Positions 52,954 to 62,831 of a DNA stretch of 64,000 bases are shown here, piece by piece. The notes under the pieces are model-generated. The model worked only from the letters and a program-made list of their open reading frames with translations. It was not told the origin of the DNA and did not search any database. Each line of letters opens with the position of its first letter. Position 1 is the stretch's first letter. A program made the translations under genes and the position numbers. The stretch is taken from assembly GCF_004682055.1 (NCBI RefSeq), contig NZ_QUZU01000005.1:1-64000 (forward strand). Reading direction: 5' to 3'. The stretch comes from Pseudomonas kairouanensis (lineage in GTDB: Bacteria > Pseudomonadota > Gammaproteobacteria > Pseudomonadales > Pseudomonadaceae).

Positions 52954-54996
52954 CTAAATCAACCCCAGCGCCTTGAACACAAATGCGTATTCGAGCGCTA
53001 CGTCACGTAATCCCTGGTAGCGCCCGCTCATCCCGCCGTGGCCGGCACCCAATTCGGTCTTGAGCAGCAGCAGGTTGTCGTCCGTCTTGGTGTCGCGCAG
53101 CTTGGCCACCCACTTGGCCGCCTCCCAGTACTGCACGCGGCTGTCGTTGTAGCCGGCGATCACCAACAGGTGCGGATAGGCCTGGGCACGCACGTTTTCG
53201 TACGGTGCGTAGGCCTTGATGCGTTCGTACACCTCTGGTTCTTGCGGGTTACCCCACTCGTCGTACTCGGTGATGGTCAGCGGCAACTCCGGGTCGAGCA
53301 TGGTGTTGAGCACATCGACGAACGGCACTTCGGCAATCGCTGCCTGGAACAGATCCGGGCGCTGGTTGAGCACCGCGCCAATCAACAGGCCACCGGCACT
53401 GCCGCCGCTGATGGCCAGTTGCTTGGAGGTGGTCAGCCCTTCGGCGATCAGGTGTTCGGCGCAGGCGATAAAGTCGCTGAAGGTGTTCTGCTTGTGTTCC
53501 TGCTTGCCGTTGCGGTACCAGGCTTCGCCCAGTTCGCCGCCGCCGCGTACATGGGCAATGGCAAACGCCACGCCCCGGTCCAGCAGGCTCAGACGGGCAT
53601 GGGAGAACCACGGATCGAGGCTCGACCCATAGGCGCCGTAGCCATACAGGTACAGCGGCGTTGGCTTGCCCAGTTGCTCGCGCTTGACCACCAGGCTGAT
53701 GGGCACCTGGGTGCCATCGGCAGAGGTGGCCCACAGGCGCTGGCTTACATGATCGTCGGCGTTGAACATGCCCAGCACCGGTGTTTCCTTGAGCACTTGC
53801 TGCGCGCCGCTGGCCAGTTCCAGCTGGCGCACCTGGGCCGGGCGGTTCAGAGCTTCGTAGCGCAGGCGGATTTTGTCGCCGACAAATTCCAGGCTGTTCT
53901 GTACGTAAAGGCTATAGGCGGCGTCGGGCAATTCCACGCGATAGGCCGATAGACCTTGCGGGTGTACTTCAATCACCGGCAGGCCGCCGATGCGCAGGCT
54001 CAGGGTCATGGCGCCAGTGTTCAGGCTCACGCCGTCGAGCATCACCTCGTCGCTGTGGGGGATCAGGTTTTGCCACTCATCCTGGGTCGGCACGTCGCCA
54101 ATGTCGGTGGCCACGAACAATGCGTAGTTGATGCCATCGCGGTTGCTGCGGATAAACCAGGTCCACGCGCCATTCAACTGGCCGTGGTCGACATCGTATT
54201 CATGGTCTTCGACCCGTGGCGCCAGGCAGGTGAACGCCAAATGCGGCTGGTCGGCGTCCAGGGCCCAGACTTCGCTGGTGGTCTTGCTGCCCAGGGTCAG
54301 CAGCAACTGGCGCTCGGAACTGGAACGGTAGCAATGCAGGAAGAAACGCCCGTCAGGCTCGTGGAACACTTCCTGCGCCGCCGTGCCGTCCAGGCGGTAG
54401 CGATACAGCTTGTGCGGGCGGTGGGTGTCGTCCAGTTCGCCGAAGAACAGGGTCAGGCTGTCATTGGCCCAGGTCATGCTGCCGTCGCAGTCTTGGAACT
54501 CCAGTTCGCTGACCTTGCCGGTGGCCAATTCCTTCACGTACAGGGTGTAGATCTCTTCACCGCTGGTATCGAGGCTGTAGGCCAGGCGCTGGTGGTCGGG
54601 GCTGATGCTGAAGGCGCCCAGGGAGAAAAAGCCGCCGTTGGCCAGCACGTTGGGGTCCAGCAGCAGTTCTTCGCTGCTGTCGTCTACCTGGTTGCCGTCA
54701 TCGGCCGGGCGGCGACAGCGGTAGTGGCGGGCGTATTCGTCGCCGGCGGTGGTGCGGGTGTAGTAGAGATATGGGCCCCAAGGAGAGGGCAGGGACAGGT
54801 CGGTTTCAAGGATGCGACCCTTGATCTCTTCGAACAGGCTTTCGCGCAGAGCGTGCTGGTCGGCGAGTTGGGCTTCCTGCCAGGCGTTTTCGGCCTTGAG
54901 GTAGTTGAGCACCTCTGGCGTGTCACGCTCTTGCAGCCAGGCGTATGGGTCCTGGCCTGGGGCTTTGCGGGCGATCGGGGCGTTGGAGGTCGGCAT
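52954..54996 (-). CDS. ptrB: oligopeptidase B (S9 prolyl oligopeptidase family)
   Basis: This 680-residue cytoplasmic serine peptidase has an N-terminal seven-bladed propeller (about 75-400) and a C-terminal alpha/beta hydrolase domain. The nucleophile is in ISGGSAGGLLIG, the acid in IAGYNDSRVQYWEA and the histidine in GAGHGGMSGRYQGL. S9A oligopeptidase B enzymes cleave small peptides after basic residues. The length and DPYAWLQERDTPEV opening are typical. A plus-strand frame over 53956-55551 is a shadow of this gene. Confidence 0.93.
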   Translation of the reverse strand: MPTSNAPIARKAPGQDPYAWLQERDTPEVLNYLKAENAWQEAQLADQHALRESLFEEIKGRILETDLSLPSPWGPYLYYTRTTAGDEYARHYRCRRPADDGNQVDDSSEELLLDPNVLANGGFFSLGAFSISPDHQRLAYSLDTSGEEIYTLYVKELATGKVSELEFQDCDGSMTWANDSLTLFFGELDDTHRPHKLYRYRLDGTAAQEVFHEPDGRFFLHCYRSSSERQLLLTLGSKTTSEVWALDADQPHLAFTCLAPRVEDHEYDVDHGQLNGAWTWFIRSNRDGINYALFVATDIGDVPTQDEWQNLIPHSDEVMLDGVSLNTGAMTLSLRIGGLPVIEVHPQGLSAYRVELPDAAYSLYVQNSLEFVGDKIRLRYEALNRPAQVRQLELASGAQQVLKETPVLGMFNADDHVSQRLWATSADGTQVPISLVVKREQLGKPTPLYLYGYGAYGSSLDPWFSHARLSLLDRGVAFAIAHVRGGGELGEAWYRNGKQEHKQNTFSDFIACAEHLIAEGLTTSKQLAISGGSAGGLLIGAVLNQRPDLFQAAIAEVPFVDVLNTMLDPELPLTITEYDEWGNPQEPEVYERIKAYAPYENVRAQAYPHLLVIAGYNDSRVQYWEAAKWVAKLRDTKTDDNLLLLKTELGAGHGGMSGRYQGLRDVALEYAFVFKALGLI

Positions 54997-55095
54997 GGAT
55001 CACTCTCTGTCTGGCGGACGGTGGCAGGCTTTGCAGCCGCGACACGCAAAAGTCGTTACTATAGCCGCCTGTTTGCCTACGTTGCCATGGACACC

Positions 55096-55551
55096 ATGAC
55101 CGAGAACGACTATCTGACCGCTTGGGGCCTTTACGCCTTTGCCGCTTTGGGCTGCCTGTTGGTGTGGTGGCGCATGACCCGCTGGATCTGGCGTTGGTTG
55201 CGCGAGCCGCTGCAATTGCTGATGGCGGTGTTGCTGTTCAGCCCGACCGTGGTCGACCCGGTCAAGACCCAATTTGCTCCGGCCGTGGCCATCACCGCCC
55301 TGGACCTGCTGCTCAAGGTCGGCAATAACGCCTGGCGGGCGATTTCCGATTTGTTCATGTACGCGATGATCGCCTTTGGCGTGTACATCGTGATCGTGTT
55401 GATCCGCTGGCCCATCGAACGCGCCGCCCGTGACCGTCGTGAGCGCAAGGCCGCTGCCGACGCCGCGCTGGCCGCCGAGCCTGTCGAGGATGACGAACCG
55501 TTTCGCCGTCCTGCCCCTGTAAGCGGCATGCGCGTCGAACCGCGCCTTTAA
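55096..55551 (+). CDS. conserved two-span inner-membrane protein, unknown function
   Basis: The 151-residue protein begins MTENDYLTAWGLYAFAALG at ATG 55096 (ATG 55087 is an alternative). Two hydrophobic segments are visible (about 8-24 and 92-111) separated by a moderately hydrophobic middle (LQLLMAVLLFSPTVVDP). The C-terminal 40 residues are charged and soluble. Homologues are widespread in Pseudomonas beside the class II amidotransferase gene, which follows 21 bases later. Confidence 0.75.
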   Translation: MTENDYLTAWGLYAFAALGCLLVWWRMTRWIWRWLREPLQLLMAVLLFSPTVVDPVKTQFAPAVAITALDLLLKVGNNAWRAISDLFMYAMIAFGVYIVIVLIRWPIERAARDRRERKAAADAALAAEPVEDDEPFRRPAPVSGMRVEPRL

Positions 55552-55572
55552 CGTTGTAGCGAGAGCCCTGGC

Positions 55573-56349
55573 ATGTGTGAATTATTGGGCATGAGTGCCA
55601 ACGTCCCCACCGATATCGTGTTCAGCTTCACCGGGCTGATGCAGCGCGGCGGGCGCACCGGCCCCCACCGTGACGGTTGGGGCATCGCCTTCTACGAAGG
55701 CCGCGGCTTGCGCCTGTTCCAGGACCCGGCCGCCAGCAGCGAATCGGAAGTCGCGCTGCTGGTGCAGCGTTATCCCATCAAGAGTGAAGTGGTGATCGGC
55801 CACATCCGCCAGGCCAACGTGGGCAAAGTGAGCCTGGCCAACACCCACCCGTTCGTGCGCGAACTGTGGGGCCGCAACTGGTGCTTTGCCCATAACGGCC
55901 AACTGGCGGACTTCAGCCCCCGTGCCACCTTCTACCGCCCCGTGGGTGACACCGACAGCGAAGCGGCCTTTTGCGATTTGCTCAACCGCGTGCGCGAAGC
56001 CTTCCCGGAGCCGGTGGACATCGAACAGATGCTGCCGGACCTGATCGCTGCCTGTGCCGAATACCGCACCAAAGGCGTGTTCAACTGCCTGCTCAGCGAC
56101 GGTGACTGGCTGTTCTGCTACTGCTCCACCAAGTTGGCGCAGATCACCCGGCGCGCACCCTTTGGCCCGGCACGCTTGAAAGATGTCGACGTGATCGTCG
56201 ATTTTCAGGCCGAGACCACTCCCAATGACGTGGTGACGGTAATCGCCACCGAGCCGTTGACCGACAACGAAAACTGGACCCGCTACGAACCGGGCCAATG
56301 GAGCCTGTGGCGGCGCGGTGAATGCGTCAGCCAGGGCATTACCGAGTAA
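55573..56349 (+). CDS. yafJ: class II glutamine amidotransferase (YafJ-like)
   Basis: This 258-residue Ntn-hydrolase-type glutamine amidotransferase has its nucleophile Cys2 exposed after methionine removal (MCELLGM). Other motifs are [32 protein letters not shown] and [10 protein letters not shown]. It matches E. coli YafJ, whose acceptor is unknown. It is probably cotranscribed with the flanking membrane-protein and DUF2937 genes. Confidence 0.93.
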   Translation: MCELLGMSANVPTDIVFSFTGLMQRGGRTGPHRDGWGIAFYEGRGLRLFQDPAASSESEVALLVQRYPIKSEVVIGHIRQANVGKVSLANTHPFVRELWGRNWCFAHNGQLADFSPRATFYRPVGDTDSEAAFCDLLNRVREAFPEPVDIEQMLPDLIAACAEYRTKGVFNCLLSDGDWLFCYCSTKLAQITRRAPFGPARLKDVDVIVDFQAETTPNDVVTVIATEPLTDNENWTRYEPGQWSLWRRGECVSQGITE

Positions 56350-56360
56350 GGATATCGACC

Positions 56361-56903
56361 ATGTTGCTCAGCTATCTGCGGTTGGTGTTGTTTGCCATTG
56401 GCTTGTTGGTCGGCGTGCAGGTGCCGGGGTTTATCAATGACTACGCCAAGCGTGTCGAAGCCCATTTGATCGAGGCCCAGACTGGCCTGCGCGGGTTTGA
56501 GTCCACCGCGCAGCAGTTCTTCAAGGGTGATTTGCAGGCATTGGTGGCGCATTACCGTGCCAGCGATGACCCGGTGTTCCAAAGCGATGCCAGCAGCCTG
56601 GGCGCGATGCTCGATCGCCAGGTGGCGTTGGACAAGCAATTCCAGGCCATGCAAGGCCCGTGGTACATCCGCGCACTGCAAGTGGCAGTGGCGGCTGACC
56701 CGGATATTCGCCAGGAGACCTGGAATGGCTACAGCTATCAGATTTTGCTGACGCCCGAGGCCATGGGCTGGGGCTTGGGCGGGGCGATGCTGTTGTCGTT
56801 CGGGCTGGAATGCCTGTTCCGCTTGATCGACTGGGTGGTGTTGGGCGGCAAGCGGTTGCGCCAGAGCCGGCCGATTGAAGAGCGAGACTTGAAAGGCCTC
56901 TAA
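56361..56903 (+). CDS. DUF2937 inner-membrane protein
   Basis: The 180-residue protein has an N-terminal membrane segment (about 3-22), an extracytoplasmic helical middle (23-135, with QTGLRGFESTAQQFFKGDLQAL) and a second membrane segment (about 145-165), followed by a short basic tail. This is the DUF2937 layout. It starts 11 bases after the amidotransferase stop behind AAGGA, so both are in one operon. Function unknown. Confidence 0.82.
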   Translation: MLLSYLRLVLFAIGLLVGVQVPGFINDYAKRVEAHLIEAQTGLRGFESTAQQFFKGDLQALVAHYRASDDPVFQSDASSLGAMLDRQVALDKQFQAMQGPWYIRALQVAVAADPDIRQETWNGYSYQILLTPEAMGWGLGGAMLLSFGLECLFRLIDWVVLGGKRLRQSRPIEERDLKGL

Positions 56904-56920
56904 AACCCAACTCGGTCAAA

Positions 56921-57009
56921 TGTGGGAGGGGGCTTGCTCCCGATAGCGGTTCTTCAGTCACAGATGTATTGACTGACCCACCGCTATCGGGAGCAAGCCC
57001 CCTCCCACA
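56921..57009. repeat. REPIN, GGGAGGGGGCTTGCTCCCGA subtype
   Basis: TGTGGGAGGGGGCTTGCTCC and its inverse, with CGATAGCGGT/ACCGCTATCG extensions, flank a spacer containing TCAGTCACAGATGTATTGACTGA. It separates two convergent genes. Confidence 0.92.
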
Positions 57010-57018
57010 TTTGAATCT

Positions 57019-57951
57019 CTATTTTTTCAGTGAAGTGTGTGGGCTCAGTTGCATTCTGTCTTCGCCGACTTCTTCGGCATAGCGGGCAACTACCTTCTGA
57101 CACAACCCCACAATCTCCTCCACCAACTCCACCCCCACGCGCCACGACACCACCACCTGCAAATTCGGCAGGCGCTGCTCCATGGGCAACATCACCAATT
57201 CCCCCTTCGCCAATTCCTCCATCACCAGCACCGGTGGCAACGCGCCAATGCCGAAGCCATCGCGCAACAAGCGGGTGATCGCCGACACCGAGTTCACACA
57301 GTTCATGCGCGGTGCGGCCACGCCGTTGGCCTGCATCAGGCTGAGCACGTCCTGGTGCGGGTGGGAGTTTTTCGAGTAGGTGATGATGCGTTCCTGGGCC
57401 AGTTCGGCGAGGGACGCGTAGTCGCGGTGGTAAATCGATTGGCTGGCGACGATCCAGGCCATGGGGTGGCTGCACAACTCCAGGCTGCGCACGGTTTCGA
57501 GGCGCAGCAGGTCGGTTTGCAGGATCAGGTCAAGGAAGCCTTTTTGCAGCTGATCGCTGAGGTTAAGCGCGGTATCGGCGACCAACTCGATTTCTACCAG
57601 GGGGAAATGGTCCATCAGTTCGGCCACCAAGGGGCTGAGCCAGGTGTGGATCACCGTGTCCATGGCGCCAATGCGGATGCGCCCGACCTTGCTGCTGGTG
57701 GTCTCCAGGGACTGTTTCAACCCTTGCATGGTCAGCATCATCTGCTCGGCGTAGTCGAGCACCTTCAAGCCTTCCGGGGTCAGGCTCACGCCCCGTGAGT
57801 CGCGCAGAAACAGTTTCACCCCCAGCTCGCTTTCCAGCACCGCGATGCGGCTGGAAATCGACGCCTGGGTGGTGAACAACTTCTCGGCGGTCAGGCGAAA
57901 GCTCTTGAGCTTGGCCACCCAGACGAAGGTTTCGAGGAACTTCAAATTCAT
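57019..57951 (-). CDS. LysR-family regulator, probable pxp regulator
   Basis: The 310-residue protein starts MNLKFLETFVWVAKLKSFRL and has the HTH TAEKLFTTQASISSRIAVLE; the effector domain begins near GRIRIGAMDTVIHTWL. It is divergent from the pxpABC operon with a 176-base gap, an arrangement common for 5-oxoproline operons, so control of that operon is likely. The effector could be 5-oxoproline, which is inference. Confidence 0.9.
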   Translation of the reverse strand: MNLKFLETFVWVAKLKSFRLTAEKLFTTQASISSRIAVLESELGVKLFLRDSRGVSLTPEGLKVLDYAEQMMLTMQGLKQSLETTSSKVGRIRIGAMDTVIHTWLSPLVAELMDHFPLVEIELVADTALNLSDQLQKGFLDLILQTDLLRLETVRSLELCSHPMAWIVASQSIYHRDYASLAELAQERIITYSKNSHPHQDVLSLMQANGVAAPRMNCVNSVSAITRLLRDGFGIGALPPVLVMEELAKGELVMLPMEQRLPNLQVVVSWRVGVELVEEIVGLCQKVVARYAEEVGEDRMQLSPHTSLKK

Positions 57952-58127
57952 GGGATCAACTTTTTCTTATGCATGGATCGGTTTTTATTAGTTGGACGCC
58001 GCAGGCTGCCGGCGCCAAAAATCGAGCTATTGCACGATAAGCGTCGTTGGGGGCTCAGGACAAGTTGCGAGTTCTGCGTAAAAAATCCCACACTACAAAA
58101 AAACAAAGCCTACAGGAGTGCCCCACC

Positions 58128-58868
58128 GTGAGCCGCCTGCTATTGAATTGCGACATCGGCGAAAGCTTTGGCAACTGGACCATGGGTCTGGATGCCGAGG
58201 TCATGCCGTTCATTGATTGCGCCAACGTGGCCTGCGGCTTTCATGCCGGCGACCCCAGCATCATGCGCAACACCGTCAGCCTCGCACTCAAGCACGGCGT
58301 GCAAGTGGGAGCACACCCTGCGTACCAGGACCTGCAAGGGTTTGGCCGCCGTTCCATGGCCTATACGCCCCAGGAAATCCAGGACCTGCTGCACTACCAG
58401 ATCGGCGCCCTCGACGGCATCTGCCGCGCTCAAGGTACCCGCGTGAGTTACGTCAAACCCCACGGCGCGATGTACAACGACATGATGGCCAACCCGGCGC
58501 AATTGCGTGCTGTCATCCAGGCCATGGCGGCCTATGGCGACCTGCCGCTGATGCTGCTGGCCACCCGCGACAACCGCGCGGCCCAGGCCCTGGGCGATGA
58601 ATACGGCGTGACCCTGTGGTTCGAAGCCTTTGCCGACCGCGCCTACGACAACAAGGGCCATCTGGTGTCGCGCCAGTTACCGGGCGCCGTGCATCACGAT
58701 GCCGATGTCATCGTGCAGCAAGCCCTGACCCTTTCCCGTGGCGAAGCCCTGATCGCCAGCGACGGCAGCCCGTTGATCCTGCAAGCCAATACCCTGTGCG
58801 TACACGGCGACAACGCCAGTTCGATTGCCGCCGTGCAACGCATTCGCCAGGCGTTGACGCCCGCATGA
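58128..58868 (+). CDS. pxpA: 5-oxoprolinase subunit A
   Basis: This 246-residue LamB/YcsF-family protein starts at GTG 58128 behind AGGAG. Family motifs: [59 protein letters not shown] and [20 protein letters not shown]. PxpA, with PxpB and PxpC, converts the damage product 5-oxo-L-proline to glutamate using ATP. The ATGA overlap with pxpB indicates translational coupling. Confidence 0.95.
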   Translation: MSRLLLNCDIGESFGNWTMGLDAEVMPFIDCANVACGFHAGDPSIMRNTVSLALKHGVQVGAHPAYQDLQGFGRRSMAYTPQEIQDLLHYQIGALDGICRAQGTRVSYVKPHGAMYNDMMANPAQLRAVIQAMAAYGDLPLMLLATRDNRAAQALGDEYGVTLWFEAFADRAYDNKGHLVSRQLPGAVHHDADVIVQQALTLSRGEALIASDGSPLILQANTLCVHGDNASSIAAVQRIRQALTPA

Positions 58869-59569
58869 AGCCACGGATTGAAGTAGTCGCCATCGACTGC
58901 CTGATGGTGCGTCTGTTTGACGTGATCGCTGAAGCCAACATGCCCTGGATGCTCGCTGCCACTCAGCGGCTGTGTGAAGGGTTTGGCGCAGCGTTGGTGG
59001 ACCTGGTGCCGTCCTACACCACTTTGATGGTGCAATACGACCTCAGCGTATTTAACCCGGCCCAGGCGCGGGAACTGATCGACCAGGCCCTCACTGACCT
59101 GCAACCGCAAGCCCAGGGCAGCGGCCAGTGCCATGTGCTGCCGGTGTGGTACGACCTGAGTGTCGGCCCCGAACTGAGCCTGCTCAGCCAGCGCAGTGGC
59201 CTCAGCATCGACGACGTGATCCGCCGCCACAGCGCTCATGAATACCAAGTGTTTGCCCTGGGTTTCGCCCCCGGTTTCGCCTTTATGGGGTTGGTGGATG
59301 AAATCCTCGCGACCCCACGCCTGAACACCCCGCGCAAACGCGTAGCGGCCGGCAGCGTCGGCATAGCCGAACGGCAAACGGCCGCCTACCCGGTGGTGTC
59401 GCCGGGTGGCTGGAACCTCATCGGCCGCACCCCGGCCAAGCTATTTGACCGCGAGCGCGACGGCTACAGCCTGATGCAGCCGGGTGACAGCGTGCGCTTC
59501 GAGCCTGTGGAACACGCGCAATTCATCAAATTGGGTGGCGATGACACGCCGTTGGAGGCGCAGGCATGA
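58865..59569 (+). CDS. pxpB: 5-oxoprolinase subunit B (KipI-like)
   Basis: This 234-residue protein has the KipI/AHS1 (CT_C_D) domain with [69 protein letters not shown] and the end [13 protein letters not shown]. KipI in B. subtilis is also a kinase inhibitor, but with pxpA and pxpC adjacent the 5-oxoprolinase role is preferred. It overlaps pxpA and pxpC by four bases each. Confidence 0.94.
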   Translation: MKPRIEVVAIDCLMVRLFDVIAEANMPWMLAATQRLCEGFGAALVDLVPSYTTLMVQYDLSVFNPAQARELIDQALTDLQPQAQGSGQCHVLPVWYDLSVGPELSLLSQRSGLSIDDVIRRHSAHEYQVFALGFAPGFAFMGLVDEILATPRLNTPRKRVAAGSVGIAERQTAAYPVVSPGGWNLIGRTPAKLFDRERDGYSLMQPGDSVRFEPVEHAQFIKLGGDDTPLEAQA

Positions 59570-60474
59570 GCCGCTTGATCATCGAGGCCAGTACGCCGCT
59601 GTGCCTGCTGCAGGACGCCGGTCGTTTTGGTGTGCGCCACCTGGGTGTCACCCAGGGCGGGGCATTGGATTGGGTGTCGATGTCCTGGGCCAACTGGCTG
59701 CTGGACAACGCATTGGACGCGCCGGTGGTGGAAATCACCCTGGGCGGTTTCACCGTACAGGCCGAGGATTATTGCCTGCTGGCCCTGGCCGGTGCGGACC
59801 TTGGGGCGTATATCGACGAACGCGCCATCAGCCCAGGCCGCAGTTTCATCCTGCAAAAAGGCCAGCGCTTGCGCTTCACTCAGCCGTTCAACGGTGCGCG
59901 GGCTTATCTGGCCGCTCCCGGCGGGTTTGACGCGCCGCAGGTGCTGGGCAGTTGCGCCACGGTTGTGCGAGAGGAGTTGGGCGGGGTGGATGGTTTTGGA
60001 CGGGCATTGGCCGAAGGCGGGCGCTTGGCCTATTCCGGTGCGGGTGGGGCGATGAAAGTGCTGAGCGACACAGGCCTGCCTGCCAATACCGCCTTGGACG
60101 TGATCGTCGGCGCCCAGATCGGCCAGTTCAGCGGGCAAAGCCTGTTCGATGCGTTCAACACCGAATGGGCTCTGGACAGCCGCGCCGACCGTATGGGCAT
60201 GCGTTTGTTGGGTACGGCGTTGCAGTACCAGGGGCCGTCGTTGATTTCCGAAGGGATTCCCTTGGGCGCGATCCAGGTGCCGCCGGATGGGCAGCCGATT
60301 GTGTTGCTCAATGACCGGCAGACCATTGGTGGGTATCCGCGCCTGGGCGCATTGACGCCGTTGTCGCTGGCGCGGCTGGCGCAGTGTTTGCCGGGAGAGA
60401 AGGTGCGGTTGGCGCCGGTGGTGCAGGAGACGGCGCATCGGCAGCACGTCGACTTTTTGCAGCGGTTTAAATAA
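59566..60474 (+). CDS. pxpC: 5-oxoprolinase subunit C (KipA-like)
   Basis: This 302-residue AHS2/biotin-dependent-carboxyltransferase-like protein has LCLLQDAGRFGVRHLGVTQGGALD, EITLGGFTVQAE, FNGARAYLAAPGGFDAPQVLGS and the C-terminal SRADRMGMRLLG with LNDRQTIGGYPRLG. It completes the PxpABC enzyme. It is the last gene of the operon, followed by a REPIN 16 bases downstream. Confidence 0.94.
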   Translation: MSRLIIEASTPLCLLQDAGRFGVRHLGVTQGGALDWVSMSWANWLLDNALDAPVVEITLGGFTVQAEDYCLLALAGADLGAYIDERAISPGRSFILQKGQRLRFTQPFNGARAYLAAPGGFDAPQVLGSCATVVREELGGVDGFGRALAEGGRLAYSGAGGAMKVLSDTGLPANTALDVIVGAQIGQFSGQSLFDAFNTEWALDSRADRMGMRLLGTALQYQGPSLISEGIPLGAIQVPPDGQPIVLLNDRQTIGGYPRLGALTPLSLARLAQCLPGEKVRLAPVVQETAHRQHVDFLQRFK

Positions 60475-60489
60475 CGCCGCAATCCTAAA

Positions 60490-60578
60490 TGTGGGAGGGG
60501 GCTTGCTCCCGATAGCAGTCTTTCAGTCAATACATCAGTGACTGAACCACCGCCCTCGGGAGCAAGCCCCCTCCCACA
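60490..60578. repeat. REPIN, GGGAGGGGGCTTGCTCCCGA subtype
   Basis: TGTGGGAGGGGGCTTGCTCC and its inverse flank a spacer containing TCAGTCAATACATCAGTGACTGA. The left inner arm reads CGATAGCAG and the right CGCCCTCGG, so the arms have started to diverge. It lies between convergent genes and may end the pxp transcript. Confidence 0.9.
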
Positions 60579-60591
60579 TTTGGATCTCCAT

Positions 60592-61770
60592 TTACTTCGA
60601 CAGAAAGCGCATGCCTTCTTCCAACCCCCGCAAGGTCAGCGGATACATCTGATCCTCCACCAACTCCCGCACAATGCCCGTCGATGCCGTATACCCCCAG
60701 GTGTCCTTCGGGTACGGATTAATCCAGATCAGCTTTTTGTACTTGGCCATGAAACGCTGCATCCACACATAGCCCGGCTCTTCATTCCAGTGCTCCACGC
60801 TGCCACCGGCCTGGGTAATCTCGTAGGGTGCCATCGACGCATCGCCGATAAAGATCACTTTGTAGTCGGCGCCGTACTTGTGCAGCAGGTCCTGTGTGGA
60901 GGTGCGCTCCGAGGTGCGGCGCTGGTTGTTCTTCCACACCGATTCGTACACGAAGTTGTGAAAGTAGAAGTACTCCAGGTGCTTGAACTCGGTCTTGCAC
61001 GCCGAGAACAACTCTTCGCAGATTTTGACGTGGGCATCCATCGAGCCGCCGATATCGAACAGCAGCAGTAGCTTGATGGTGTTGCGCCGTTCCGGGCGCA
61101 TCTGGATGTTCAGCAAGCCGGCATCGCGGGCGGTGTGGTCGATGGTGCCGTCGATGTCCAGCTCTTCGGCCGCGCCCTGGCGCGCGAACTTGCGCAGGCG
61201 GCGCAGGGCGATCTTGATATTGCGCGTGCCCAGTTCTACCTGGTCGTCGAGGTTCTTGTACTCGCGCTGGTCCCACACCTTCACGGCCTTGCCCTGGCGC
61301 TTGCCGGCATCGCCGACGCGAATGCCTTCGGGGTTGTAGCCGCCGGAGCCGAACGGGCTGGTGCCGCCGGTGCCGATCCACTTGTTGCCACCGGCGTGGC
61401 GTTCCTTTTGTTCTTCCAGGCGTTTCTTGAATTCCTCGATCAACTTGTCGAGGCCGCCCAGGGATTGGATCTGCGCGCGTTCTTCATCGCTCAGCGAGCG
61501 TTCGAACTCCTTGCGCAGCCAGTCTTCGGGGATCAAGGCCTGCAAGTGATCGTCGAGCTTTTCCAGGCCGTTGAAATAGGCGCCAAAGGCCCGGTCGAAC
61601 TTGTCGAAATGCCGCTCGTCCTTCACCAGAATCGCCCGGGCCAGGTAGTAGAACTCGTCCATGTCGGCGAAGGTCACGCGCATTTTCAGCGCGTTGATCA
61701 GGTCCAGCAGCTCGCGCACCGACACCGGCACCTTGGCGGCGCGCATTTCGTTGAACAGGTTGAGTAGCAT
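60592..61770 (-). CDS. VWA (CoxE-like) domain protein paired with MoxR ATPase
   Basis: The 392-residue protein has an N-terminal helical part, a central charged linker and a C-terminal von Willebrand A domain. The metal-site motif reads LLLFDIGGSMDAHV, a D-x-GGS variant that is usual in CoxE-like proteins. MoxR/VWA pairs act as chaperone-like insertion systems for metal cofactors or complex assembly. It starts at the base where the MoxR stop ends (TGATG), so the pair is coupled. The client protein is unknown. Confidence 0.9.
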   Translation of the reverse strand: MLLNLFNEMRAAKVPVSVRELLDLINALKMRVTFADMDEFYYLARAILVKDERHFDKFDRAFGAYFNGLEKLDDHLQALIPEDWLRKEFERSLSDEERAQIQSLGGLDKLIEEFKKRLEEQKERHAGGNKWIGTGGTSPFGSGGYNPEGIRVGDAGKRQGKAVKVWDQREYKNLDDQVELGTRNIKIALRRLRKFARQGAAEELDIDGTIDHTARDAGLLNIQMRPERRNTIKLLLLFDIGGSMDAHVKICEELFSACKTEFKHLEYFYFHNFVYESVWKNNQRRTSERTSTQDLLHKYGADYKVIFIGDASMAPYEITQAGGSVEHWNEEPGYVWMQRFMAKYKKLIWINPYPKDTWGYTASTGIVRELVEDQMYPLTLRGLEEGMRFLSK

Positions 61771-62615
61771 CAGCGGTTACCGCGACGGCTCATGAACGCC
61801 AGACGCTCCAGCAACTGCACGTCTTGCTCGTTCTTCACCAGCGCGCCTGCCAGCGGTGGGATGGCCTTGGTCGGGTCGCGCTCGCGCAGCACGGCTTCGC
61901 CGATGTTGTCGGCCATCAGCAGCTTGAGCCAGTCCACCAGTTCGGAGGTGGAGGGTTTTTTCTTCAGGCCCGGTACCTTGCGCACGTCGAAAAACACGTC
62001 CAGCGCTTCGCTGACCAGGTCTTTCTTGATGTCGGGGTAGTGCACGTCAACGATTTTTTGCAGGGTGGTGCGGTCTGGGAAGGCGATGTAATGGAAGAAG
62101 CAGCGGCGCAGGAACGCGTCCGGCAGCTCTTTTTCATTGTTGGAGGTAATGATGATGATCGGGCGTTTCTTGGCCTTGATGGTCTCGTCGATCTCGTAGA
62201 CGTAGAACTCCATCTTGTCGAGTTCTTGCAGCAGGTCGTTGGGGAACTCGATGTCGGCCTTGTCGATTTCATCGATCAGCAGGATTACCCGCTCTTCGGA
62301 CTCGAAGGCTTCCCACAGCTTGCCCTTTTTCAGGTAGTTGCGTACGTCGTGCACCTTGTCCACGCCCAGTTGGGAGTCGCGCAGGCGGCTGACCGCATCG
62401 TACTCATACAGGCCCTGGTGGGCTTTGGTGGTGGACTTGATGTGCCAGGTGATCAGCTTGGCGCCGAAGGACTCGGCCAGTTGCTCGGCAAGCATGGTCT
62501 TGCCAGTGCCGGGCTCGCCCTTGACCAGCAATGGCCGTTCCAGGGTGATGGCGGCGTTGACGGCCAGTTTCAGGTCGTCGGTGGCCACATAGGCCTGGGT
62601 GCCTTCGAACTTCAT
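61770..62615 (-). CDS. MoxR-family AAA+ ATPase
   Basis: This 281-residue ATPase has Walker A LVKGEPGTGKTMLAEQLAE, Walker B VILLIDEIDKADIEF, sensor 1 PIIIITSNNEKELPDAFLRRC with its arginine pair, and a C-terminal lid. It is of the short MoxR type coupled to a VWA protein. No ATG upstream gives a better start. It precedes the VWA gene in the same operon. Confidence 0.94.
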   Translation of the reverse strand: MKFEGTQAYVATDDLKLAVNAAITLERPLLVKGEPGTGKTMLAEQLAESFGAKLITWHIKSTTKAHQGLYEYDAVSRLRDSQLGVDKVHDVRNYLKKGKLWEAFESEERVILLIDEIDKADIEFPNDLLQELDKMEFYVYEIDETIKAKKRPIIIITSNNEKELPDAFLRRCFFHYIAFPDRTTLQKIVDVHYPDIKKDLVSEALDVFFDVRKVPGLKKKPSTSELVDWLKLLMADNIGEAVLRERDPTKAIPPLAGALVKNEQDVQLLERLAFMSRRGNR

Positions 62616-62721
62616 CGGTGTTTCCTCGAATTCATCAATGCCCGGACTATACCGCGCAGCCCCGGCGACTGTGAACGCAGACGGGTTATTCAGTCTCTGA
62701 ATGGGTGGTCACCCGACCCCC

Positions 62722-62821
62722 TGTAGGAGCGAGCTTGCTCGCGAAGAACGCAAGGGCACCGCGTTTATCAAGGCAGCCCGCGTTATCGTTGATACTTTTC
62801 GCGAGCAAGCTCGCTCCTACA
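62722..62821. repeat. REPIN, TAGGAGCGAGCTTGCTCGCGA subtype
   Basis: TGTAGGAGCGAGCTTGCTCG and its inverse flank a 50-odd-base spacer that is unrelated to the TCAGT-type spacers of the other REPINs. It is the only element of this subtype in the window, and sits between the DUF748 gene end and the MoxR promoter region. Confidence 0.9.
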
Positions 62822-62831
62822 GGCGGCGGGT

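Noticed and set aside
53956..55551. 531-codon plus-strand frame
   Set aside because: Most of it is antisense to oligopeptidase B; only the last part (from 55096) is a real gene.
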